Positions 1 through 5,300 of a stretch of 6,249 bases of DNA are shown here, one piece after another. Position numbers and translations under genes: made by a program. The DNA lies in NCBI GenBank assembly GCA_023428865.1, contig JAEYWT010000036.1, positions 1-6,249 of the forward strand. The letters are read 5' to 3'. Position 1 is the stretch's first letter; each line of letters begins with the position of its first letter. The notes below the pieces were generated by a model, which worked only from the letters and a program-made list of their open reading frames with translations, did no database searches and was not told where the DNA came from. Source of the stretch: Bacteroidota bacterium. Its GTDB lineage: Bacteria; Bacteroidota; Bacteroidia; Flavobacteriales_F; PHOS-HE28.

Positions 1-411
1 CTCCATCTTCATGGCTTCGAGCACGAGGATGGGGTCGTTCTTCTTCACCGCATCACCGGGCTTCACCAGGATGTTGAGCACCATGCCGGGCATAGGCGCT
101 TTTATCTCCTTCACCTTGGTGGCGGCCTTGTCCAGCCCGAGGGTCTGCATCAGCCGCGATCGATCATCCTGCAACCGCACGGTGTAAGTATGCGCGCCGA
201 TCCTCAGCCGCACGGTTCCGTTCTCCTTGTCTTCCTTCAACACCAACACACGGTGGCTGCGACCATTGCGCACCAAGCTGAAGGTGGAGGGACCCGTGCG
301 GACAAGGTCCGTTGAGCCTTCGCCAGCGGGAACCCATGGTGCTGATGGGGAAGTACGCTCCAGAACGATGGCGTCTTCCTTGGCGTTAACGGTGGCGTAG
401 AGCTTGGCCAT
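1..411 (-). CDS. Biotin carboxyl carrier protein of an acyl-CoA carboxylase (C-terminus cut by window edge)
   Basis: This protein carries carboxybiotin between the biotin carboxylase and carboxyltransferase parts of an acetyl-/propionyl-CoA carboxylase. The 137 visible residues start at ATG 411-409. Residues 1-100 form a poorly conserved N-terminal region (segments FSLVRNGRSHRVLVL and TYTVRLQDD) like that of the roughly 165-residue Bacteroidota carriers. From about residue 103 comes a biotinyl/lipoyl domain with APMPGMV (105-111) and the biotinylation motif EAMKME at 132-137. Lys135 (bases 7-9) is the expected biotinylated residue. The window ends one residue after the motif, so roughly 30 residues of the second half of the domain are missing. 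It starts 38 bases after the rnhA stop, on the same strand, with no visible Shine-Dalgarno sequence. In relatives the carboxylase and carboxyltransferase genes lie next to it, so they are expected to the left. The exact acyl-CoA substrate cannot be read from this fragment. Confidence 0.92.
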   Translation of the reverse strand, partial: MAKLYATVNAKEDAIVLERTSPSAPWVPAGEGSTDLVRTGPSTFSLVRNGRSHRVLVLKEDKENGTVRLRIGAHTYTVRLQDDRSRLMQTLGLDKAATKVKEIKAPMPGMVLNILVKPGDAVKKNDPILVLEAMKME

Positions 412-449
412 TGGATGTGTTACTGATGGTCAGCGAAGATAACGGTGGT

Positions 450-917
450 TCAAAGCAAGGTCTCGGCTTGTTGCTCGTAGCCCTCATCCACAGCCAGTAC
501 GCTTTGGCTTCGTGCGGCTACGGCGAGCTTGTCGCAGAGCTCGTTCAGCGGGTGGCCGTTGTGTCCGCGCACCCACTCGAACTTCACCTTGTGCTTGCGG
601 TACACCTGCAAGAAGCGTTTCCAGAGGTCGGGGTTCTTCACCTTGGCCCAGCGCTTCTTTTCCCAGCCGAAGAGCCAACCTTGCTCCACCGCATCGACCA
701 CGTACTTACTATCGCTGATCACGGTGACATCCATGCCTGGGCTTTTTAAGGCTTCCAACGCGGCGATCACCGCCATCAACTCCATACGGTTGTTGGTGGT
801 GAGGCGATAGCCGCCCCACAATTCCTTGCGGTGCTTCCCACTTTCGAGTACCGCACCATAACCACCCGGGCCAGGGTTGCCACTGGCGGCGCCGTCGGTG
901 TGGATGCTGATCTTCAT
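450..917 (-). CDS. rnhA: Ribonuclease HI
   Basis: This cytoplasmic endonuclease cuts the RNA strand of RNA/DNA hybrids, removing R-loops and replication primers. The 155 residues match the usual bacterial RNase HI length. All active-site residues are present: Asp8 (HTDGAASGNPGPGGYG), Glu46 (TNNRMEL), Asp69 (SDSKYV), His119 (RGHNGHP) and Asp129 (NELCDKLA). They correspond to E. coli D10, E48, D70, H124 and D134. The basic, Trp-rich handle that grips the hybrid is at about 81-101 (GWEKKRWAKVKN followed by DLWKRF). The tail after residue 135 is a short acidic extension. The ATG at 917-915 puts the first beta strand right at the N-terminus, as in the family. The gene lies 41 bases downstream of the MarC-family gene and 38 bases upstream of the biotin carrier, so it is probably co-transcribed with one or both. 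No Shine-Dalgarno sequence is visible. Confidence 0.97.
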   Translation of the reverse strand: MKISIHTDGAASGNPGPGGYGAVLESGKHRKELWGGYRLTTNNRMELMAVIAALEALKSPGMDVTVISDSKYVVDAVEQGWLFGWEKKRWAKVKNPDLWKRFLQVYRKHKVKFEWVRGHNGHPLNELCDKLAVAARSQSVLAVDEGYEQQAETLL

Positions 918-958
918 GCTACGCGAAGAAGGGCAAAGAACGCGATACGTTCCCTTTT

Positions 959-1570
959 TCAGGAATGTGGGAATAGTTGCGTGATGTTCGCCGCGAACAG
1001 CTTCACGGCAATGGCCAGCAGGATGACACCGAAGGCCTTTTTGATCACGATCAAACCCACACGGCCCAGCAAACGTTCGATGCGGGAGGTGAGCAATAGC
1101 ACCAGCAGCACCGGCACCATGTTCAGCAGGATCGCGATGAGGATGTTTATGGAAGCGAACTCGGCGCGCAGCGAAAGGATGGTGGTGATGCTGCCCGCAC
1201 CCGCGATGACCGGAAAAGCTAGCGGCACCACGCTGTAGACCTTGTTGTCGTCTTTGCCATCGGTGAGGCCCGGAGCCGAAAGATCCTCTTTGAACAAACG
1301 TACGCCCAGGATCATCTCCAGGGCGATGAAGAACAAGACCAATGCACCGGCCACCGCAAAGGACCGCACATCGATGCCCAGGATGTTGAGGATGCCTTCA
1401 CCCAAGAAGAGGAAGGTGATCATGATACCCAGGCTTACTAGCACGGCACGCGCAGGATAGATCTTGCCCGCCTTCTGCCGCACTTGCAACACCAAGGGGA
1501 TACTGCCCACCACATCGATCACCGCGAAGAGGATGAGGAAGGCCTTTCCGATCTCTGACAACGATAGCAT
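959..1570 (-). CDS. MarC family integral membrane protein
   Basis: This is a small hydrophobic inner-membrane protein of the MarC family (203 residues). The name comes from the E. coli mar locus, but a role in antibiotic resistance has not held up and the substrate is unknown. About six membrane segments can be seen, near residues 8-30, 43-65, 69-91, 112-135, 141-161 and 171-196, with a charged loop at about 92-110 (FKEDLSAPGLTDGKDDNK). Family motifs are FAVIDVVGSIP (15-25), where the Pro often found after Asp is Val, and PLAFPVIAGAGSITT (116-130), with Ala where many relatives have Pro. I recall both changes being usual in Bacteroidota members. The frame is open back to an ATG at 1633, but the extra 21 residues are polar and Pro/Gln-rich and precede the usual N-terminus. 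I therefore chose ATG 1570-1568, which gives MLSLSEIGKAF. It sits 81 bases downstream of purN. Confidence 0.9.
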   Translation of the reverse strand: MLSLSEIGKAFLILFAVIDVVGSIPLVLQVRQKAGKIYPARAVLVSLGIMITFLFLGEGILNILGIDVRSFAVAGALVLFFIALEMILGVRLFKEDLSAPGLTDGKDDNKVYSVVPLAFPVIAGAGSITTILSLRAEFASINILIAILLNMVPVLLVLLLTSRIERLLGRVGLIVIKKAFGVILLAIAVKLFAANITQLFPHS

Positions 1571-1651
1571 GCTGTGCAAAGGTGGTAATTGCGCTGCTGG
1601 CTGCGGTTCTCTCCACCTTTGGTCAAAGACCATGGGCCAAGGATCAAGAGC

Positions 1652-2227
1652 CTATTCTTCAGCCAGCAGCGCAACCCGGCTCTCTACTACTTCAGGGTAA
1701 TGTGCATGCTCCAACTGGTGGATCCGCGCGGCCAATGATCCGGGGGTATCGTCCGGGAACACCGGGCAGGTGAATTGCGCGATGTGTGCTCCTTCGTCAA
1801 AACGCTCGTTCACCAAGTGGATGGTAATGCCGCTTTGGCGCTCGCCGGCCGCGATCACGGCGTGGTGTACGTGTTGGCCATACATGCCCTTGCCCCCGTA
1901 GCTGGGTAACAGCGATGGATGGATGTTGATGATGCGCTCCGGAAAGGCGCGCACCAGGTCTTCCGGAATAAGCCGAAGGAAACCTGCCAGTATGATCAGG
2001 TCGATCCGCTGGGCTTTCAGTTCACGCAGGACGTCGCCGCTGCGGAGCTGTTTTCCACTGAATAGATAGAGCGGTACACCATGATCCCAAGCCCGTTGGA
2101 TCACACCTGCCTTGGGTTGATCGCAACCCACCAGTGACACGCAGGCTTTCGGGTGCGTTCGGAAGTGCTCCACAAGGCGCTGCGCATTGCTGCCGCTACC
2201 CGAGGCAAGGATGGCGATCCGGACCAT
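1652..2227 (-). CDS. purN: Phosphoribosylglycinamide formyltransferase (GAR transformylase)
   Basis: PurN transfers a formyl group from 10-formyltetrahydrofolate to glycinamide ribonucleotide, the third step of de novo purine synthesis, in the cytoplasm. The 191 residues are a normal length. The phosphate-binding loop SGSGSN is at 9-14. The catalytic block INIHPSLLPSYGGKG (100-114) supplies Asn101 and His103. Asp144, in NERFDEG, completes the Asn/His/Asp triad known from E. coli (N106, H108, D144), and His137 is also kept. GGKGMYG (111-117) is typical of the Bacteroidota form. An in-frame GTG at 2236 would add three residues (MLK), but the ATG at 2227-2225 places the first beta strand (VRIAILASG) at the usual position and is preferred. 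The gene is divergent from acpP across a 189-base region and is first in the leftward group purN, MarC family, rnhA, biotin carrier. No Shine-Dalgarno sequence precedes it, only an A-run (GAAAATG). Confidence 0.96.
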   Translation of the reverse strand: MVRIAILASGSGSNAQRLVEHFRTHPKACVSLVGCDQPKAGVIQRAWDHGVPLYLFSGKQLRSGDVLRELKAQRIDLIILAGFLRLIPEDLVRAFPERIINIHPSLLPSYGGKGMYGQHVHHAVIAAGERQSGITIHLVNERFDEGAHIAQFTCPVFPDDTPGSLAARIHQLEHAHYPEVVESRVALLAEE

Positions 2228-2358
2228 TTTCAACACCGCGAAGATCGCTCCCGGTGATCATCCGAAGCGGAGGGCAAGATCATTTTCATCCATTTTTCAC
2301 TGAATACCAACCGGATATCGTTAAAAAGTGTTCTGAAGTTTCCTCGTGCCTTGGAACG

Positions 2359-2388
2359 GTTGCGCATGTGGAAAATGTCTTTCCTTTG
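2359..2388 (+). promoter_or_regulatory. Candidate Bacteroidota-type promoter for acpP
   Basis: Bacteroidota primary sigma factor promoters have a -33 element TTTG and a -7 element TAnnTTTG. Here TTCCTTTG lies at 2381-2388 (7 of 8 positions agree, counting the two n positions as free) and GTTG at 2359-2362, with 18 bases between them. A transcript start near 2393-2396 would give a 5' leader of about 20-25 bases before the acpP ATG at 2417. This is a pattern match by eye. It is supported by its place in a divergent intergenic region ahead of an expected operon, but not tested. Confidence 0.5.
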
Positions 2389-2416
2389 CACCCTGTTCAA
2401 CCAAACACGCACGGAC

Positions 2417-2653
2417 ATGTCGGATATCAAGTCAAGGGTCATCGCCATCATCGTGGACAAGCTCGGAGTAGATCAGGGCGAAGTCACACCTGAAGCGAGC
2501 TTCACGAACGACCTTGGCGCTGACAGCCTCGATACCGTCGAACTCATCATGGAGTTCGAGAAGGAGTTCAACATCGCCATCCCCGATGACCAGGCCGAGA
2601 AGATCCAGACCGTGGGTCAGGCTGTGGACTACGTGGAGAAGAACGCGAAGTAA
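2417..2653 (+). CDS. acpP: Acyl carrier protein
   Basis: ACP carries growing acyl chains as thioesters on a 4'-phosphopantetheine arm during type II fatty acid synthesis in the cytoplasm. The 78-residue acidic protein has the expected helical-bundle length. The prosthetic group attaches to Ser37 in DLGADSLDTVE (32-42; Ser codon 2525-2527), the near-universal DSL motif, and would be added by holo-ACP synthase. Helix II (about 37-51, acidic, DTVELIMEFEKEF) is the usual partner-recognition helix and would dock on FabF encoded next door. The frame stays open upstream with ATGs at 2366 and 2375, but the added residues (MWKMSFLCTLFNQ) do not belong to ACPs. MSDIKSRV at 2417 is the canonical start. 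The fabF start follows after 11 bases, so the two are surely co-transcribed. No Shine-Dalgarno sequence is visible. Confidence 0.98.
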   Translation: MSDIKSRVIAIIVDKLGVDQGEVTPEASFTNDLGADSLDTVELIMEFEKEFNIAIPDDQAEKIQTVGQAVDYVEKNAK

Positions 2654-2664
2654 TCTCGCACCGA

Positions 2665-3915
2665 ATGCAGCTCAGGCGTGTGGTAGTCACCGGTCTGGGC
2701 GCGCTCACTCCCCTCGGGAACACCCACAAGGAGTACTGGGAGGGCCTGGTGAGCGGCCGTAGCGGAGCTGCGCCTATAACCCGCTTTGACGCTAGTAAGT
2801 TCAAAACGCGGTTCGCCTGCGAGGTGAAGGGCTTCAACCCTGAAGACTTCATCGACCGTAAGGAGGCCCGCAAAATGGACCCCTACACCCAGTTCGCCGT
2901 TGTCTGCGCCGATGAGGCCATCAAGGACAGTGGGCTCGAACTGGACAAGGTGGACCGTGAACGGATCGGCGCCATTTGGGGCAGCGGCATCGGTGGCCTG
3001 AAGACCTTCCAGGACGAATGCATCGCTTTCGGCAAGGGTGATGGAACCCCACGCTTCAATCCGTTCTTCATCCCCAAGATGATCGCGGATAGTGCTGCGG
3101 GCCTCATCACCATGCGCCACGGATTGCACGGCCCCAGCTACGTTACCGCCAGCGCCTGCGCCAGCGGTAACAACGCCATGATCGATGCCTTCAACTACAT
3201 CCGCTTAGGCACCTGTGTGGCCGTGGTGACCGGTGGCAGCGAAGCCGCGATCTATGAAGCGGGTGTCGGCGGGTTCAACGCGTTGCATGCCATGAGCACC
3301 CGCAACGATGATCCGGCAACGGCATCGCGCCCGTACGACAAGGATCGCGATGGTTTCGTGCTCGGTGAAGGTGGCGCGGCCATCATCCTCGAGGATCTGG
3401 AACATGCGCTGGCGCGCGGCGCACGCATTTATTGCGAAGTCGTGGGCGGTGGCATGAGCAGCGATGCCTACCACATCACCGCACCACACCCAGAAGGCCT
3501 GGGAGCAGAGCTCTGCATGAAGCACGCCTTACGCGATGCGGGCATGCAACCTTCGGAGATCGACTATATCAACACACACGGTACCAGCACGCCCATCGGT
3601 GACCCGCAGGAGGTGAAGGCCATCCAGCGCCTTTTCGGTGAACATGCGTACAAGCTGAATATCAGTGCCACCAAGAGCATGACCGGGCATTTGCTCGGCG
3701 GTGCAGGCGCAGTTGAGGGGCTGGCCGCGATCATGTCGGTGTACAGTGATGTCGTTCCTCCCACGATCAATCATTTCACGGACGATCCCGAGATCGATCC
3801 GCAGTTGAACTTCACGTTCAACACCGCCCAGAAACGCACGGTGAACGCGGCCATGAGCAACACCTTCGGCTTCGGTGGGCACAATACGGCGGTGATCTTC
3901 CGCAAGTACAGGTAG
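2665..3915 (+). CDS. fabF: Beta-ketoacyl-ACP synthase II
   Basis: FabF condenses malonyl-ACP with acyl-ACP, releasing CO2 and extending the fatty acid by two carbons. The 416 residues match the family length (about 410-415). The thiolase-fold catalytic residues are all present: Cys165 in TASACASG (161-168), His305 in NTHGTSTP (303-310), Lys337 in ATKSMTGH (335-342) and His342. The Gly-rich gating loop FGFGGHN is at 401-407. The block FIDRKEARKMDPYTQFA (62-78) is diagnostic of KAS I/II rather than FabH. The ATG at 2665 begins the first strand (RRVVVTGLGALTP) directly, so this start is well supported. It is the second gene of acpP-fabF-rnc, 11 bases after acpP and 10 bases before rnc. KAS II rather than KAS I is inferred from overall motif resemblance and from adjacency to acpP. 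Confidence 0.98.
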   Translation: MQLRRVVVTGLGALTPLGNTHKEYWEGLVSGRSGAAPITRFDASKFKTRFACEVKGFNPEDFIDRKEARKMDPYTQFAVVCADEAIKDSGLELDKVDRERIGAIWGSGIGGLKTFQDECIAFGKGDGTPRFNPFFIPKMIADSAAGLITMRHGLHGPSYVTASACASGNNAMIDAFNYIRLGTCVAVVTGGSEAAIYEAGVGGFNALHAMSTRNDDPATASRPYDKDRDGFVLGEGGAAIILEDLEHALARGARIYCEVVGGGMSSDAYHITAPHPEGLGAELCMKHALRDAGMQPSEIDYINTHGTSTPIGDPQEVKAIQRLFGEHAYKLNISATKSMTGHLLGGAGAVEGLAAIMSVYSDVVPPTINHFTDDPEIDPQLNFTFNTAQKRTVNAAMSNTFGFGGHNTAVIFRKYR

Positions 3916-3925
3916 TCCGACCGGC

Positions 3926-4759
3926 GTGATCAGCAGATTGTTCAATCGTGCCCGCACACCCGAAGAACGGAAGGTGCGCGCGTGGTGCCGGAAGGAATTG
4001 GGTGTCACACCTGGTGATATGGCCCTCTTTTGCCAGGCACTTCGACACGTTAGTGCCGTAGCGGAAGACCGGCCCGACAAGCCCGATAATGAACGCCTCG
4101 AATTCCTGGGTGACGCCATCTTGGATGCCGTGATCGGTGATATGCTCTTCGCGGTGTACCCGGAGAAGGGAGAAGGTTTCCTTACCCGGATGCGAAGCAA
4201 ATTGGTTAGCCGCCAGCAACTGAACGCTTTGGCCAAGAAGATCGAGATCGAGCGGGTGTTGGAGACCAATGTGGCGCGTTCGCAGGAGTCCTCGGTGCCT
4301 GGCAATGCTGTAGAAGCCTTGATCGGCGCCATGTTCCTTGATCGTGGCTTCGACCGTACCCGTAAAGTGGTGGTGAAGTTGCTGCACACGCATTTCGACC
4401 TGAAGGAGATCGAGAAAGAGGACCGTGATGGCAAGAGCCGCCTGTTGGAGTGGGGGCAGAAGCGCCGCAAGAAGGTGGAGTTCGTGGTGCGCGAAGAAGG
4501 TGGGAATGGGCGTGGTAAACACTACGTGGCCGAGGTGCGCATCAATGGCGATGTGCGCGGGATCGGCCAAGGAGCCAGCAAGAAGGTGGCTGAACAGGAT
4601 GCGGCGCAAAGTGCTTTCCGCAGCATGCGTTCGCGCAAACCACAAGCCAAGTCGGCCGGTCGCCAACAGGAGGGTTCGGAGCACGCCCCATCCATGCATG
4701 CCGCATCGCACCCCGGTCTTGGCCGCTCGCGCGATCGGAATACCAACAACCCTGGTTGA
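3926..4759 (+). CDS. rnc: Ribonuclease III with a basic C-terminal extension
   Basis: RNase III cuts double-stranded RNA, processing the rRNA precursor and structured transcripts, as a Mg-dependent homodimer. The nuclease domain (about 33-157) carries the signature NERLEFLGDAILD (55-67), giving Glu56, Glu59 and Asp63. The distal metal site reads GNAVEALIGAMFLD (126-139). Glu130 is kept, but residue 127 is Asn where E. coli has Asp114. A double-stranded RNA-binding domain follows at about 168-234 (KSRLLEWGQKRRKKVEF, then GASKKVAEQDAAQSAF). Residues 235-277 are an extra low-complexity tail rich in Arg, Ser, Gln and His, probably disordered. The start is GTG at 3926, 10 bases after the fabF stop. 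The first in-frame ATG (Met32) would delete N-terminal sequence, so GTG is preferred. The 277 residues exceed the usual 225-250. No Shine-Dalgarno sequence is visible, and translation may be coupled to fabF. Confidence 0.95.
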   Translation: MISRLFNRARTPEERKVRAWCRKELGVTPGDMALFCQALRHVSAVAEDRPDKPDNERLEFLGDAILDAVIGDMLFAVYPEKGEGFLTRMRSKLVSRQQLNALAKKIEIERVLETNVARSQESSVPGNAVEALIGAMFLDRGFDRTRKVVVKLLHTHFDLKEIEKEDRDGKSRLLEWGQKRRKKVEFVVREEGGNGRGKHYVAEVRINGDVRGIGQGASKKVAEQDAAQSAFRSMRSRKPQAKSAGRQQEGSEHAPSMHAASHPGLGRSRDRNTNNPG

Positions 4760-4791
4760 AAGCAGCGATCCCTTAACAGGGAATGGCGTTG

Positions 4792-4818
4792 GTGCATGGC
4801 TACCTTTGACCAATGCAC
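4792..4818. repeat. Inverted repeat in the gap between rnc and the IPExxxVDY gene
   Basis: GTGCAT (4792-4797) and ATGCAC (4813-4818) are perfect reverse complements. The pairing can continue inward with GG (4798-4799) and CC (4810-4811) across one bulged A (4812), leaving a 10-base loop that contains TACCTTTG. As DNA it could be a regulator site over the candidate -7 element. As RNA, if transcription continues from rnc, it could be a hairpin. There is no U-run after it, so it does not look like an intrinsic terminator. Confidence 0.45.
4801..4808 (+). promoter_or_regulatory. Candidate -7 promoter element for the IPExxxVDY gene and pyk
   Basis: TACCTTTG matches the Bacteroidota -7 consensus TAnnTTTG at every fixed position. 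It lies 45 bases before the ATG at 4854, which would give a leader of about 40 bases. No TTTG-like -33 element is found at the expected distance (around 4775-4783 reads aacagggaa). The promoter is therefore only half supported, and read-through from acpP-fabF-rnc is equally possible. Confidence 0.35.
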
Positions 4819-4853
4819 GGGGTCGCTCCGGTGCAGATCACGGTGTATAGAAC

Positions 4854-5267
4854 ATGGCCAAGCAGAAACTCGAAATGGACTCGGACCCCGATATCACCGT
4901 GATCGGGATCAGCTGCCATGAGAACGACTACAGGCTCTGCTGGTCCATCAACCGCAGCGTTGGACTAGAGCTTACCCGTAGGCGGATGGACATCACCGAT
5001 ATAAGCAACGGGATCCAAGCCAGCTATTCGGCCTATGATCACGTGGATGAACCCAGCCAGGCGCGTTATACCCTGGTGAACAACCATAGCGGTGATGGTA
5101 TCCTTCTACGGGAACTACGACATGCCGATTTCTTCCTAGTCGTGGACAATGAACTGGCCGACAACCACCCCGACCTATTGGATCGTGTGCGTGGTGCGGA
5201 GTTCGTGCTCACGGCTTTTCAACTCTCCTACGACCAACTGAAGGCAGGGCATAAGCTTCTGCTATAG
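4854..5267 (+). CDS. IPExxxVDY family protein (function unknown)
   Basis: This small cytoplasmic protein (137 residues) has no signal peptide or membrane segment. It belongs to a Bacteroidota family named after a short motif and has no established function. The assignment rests on its position between rnc and pyk, its length, and family-like segments: HENDYRLCWSINRSVGLEL (22-40), a middle strand region (ASYSAYDHVDE, 56-66, and ARYTLVNNHS, 70-79), and the C-terminal block FVLTAFQLSYDQLKAGHKLLL (cited as 117-137). The naming motif is degenerate: residues 85-93 read LRELRHADF, so only Glu87 and Asp92 are retained, with conservative changes at Leu85, Ala91 and Phe93. Its constant position next to RNase III and pyruvate kinase in the phylum hints at a conserved cellular role, but nothing in the sequence says which. 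The start is ATG 4854, in a GTATAGAACATG context without a Shine-Dalgarno sequence. The pyk start lies 33 bases downstream. Confidence 0.8.
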   Translation: MAKQKLEMDSDPDITVIGISCHENDYRLCWSINRSVGLELTRRRMDITDISNGIQASYSAYDHVDEPSQARYTLVNNHSGDGILLRELRHADFFLVVDNELADNHPDLLDRVRGAEFVLTAFQLSYDQLKAGHKLLL

Positions 5268-5300
5268 ACACCACGCCCGCCGCAGTATCGGCGACCAGAC

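Noticed and set aside
938..952. GAACG/CGTTC hairpin between the MarC-family gene and rnhA, next to a CCCTTTTT run, as a terminator
   Set aside because: The T-run is on the plus strand, while the flanking genes are on the minus strand. The stem is only 5 strong pairs, and the minus strand has no U-tract after it.
831..1238. Plus-strand reading frame (135 codons) across rnhA and the MarC-family gene
   Set aside because: It is antisense to two genes with intact motifs and has no family resemblance or start signal.
1577..1584. CACCTTTG on the minus strand as a -7 element for the MarC-family gene
   Set aside because: The first base differs from the consensus, no -33 element is in place, and the implied transcript would be almost leaderless.
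2312..2428. CGGATATC at 2312-2319 and again at 2421-2428
   Set aside because: An 8-base match with one copy inside the acpP coding sequence is best explained by chance.
3529..4470. Minus-strand reading frame (313 codons) opposite the fabF end and the rnc start
   Set aside because: It spans two well-supported plus-strand genes and has Arg/Ser-rich translation typical of an antisense shadow.
4769..4782. TCCCT/AGGGA hairpin just after the rnc stop as a terminator
   Set aside because: The stem is only 5 pairs and no U-run follows, so it is too weak to call.
3818..4813. Long minus-strand reading frame (331 codons) antisense to rnc
   Set aside because: It lies almost wholly opposite a clear RNase III gene, has a His/Leu-rich composition with no recognisable domain, and arises from GC-rich codon usage.
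4425..4850. Plus-strand frame overlapping the rnc 3' end and the following gap
   Set aside because: Its translation is Arg/Ser/Cys/Trp-rich and unlike any protein I know; the rnc frame there encodes a good dsRNA-binding domain.
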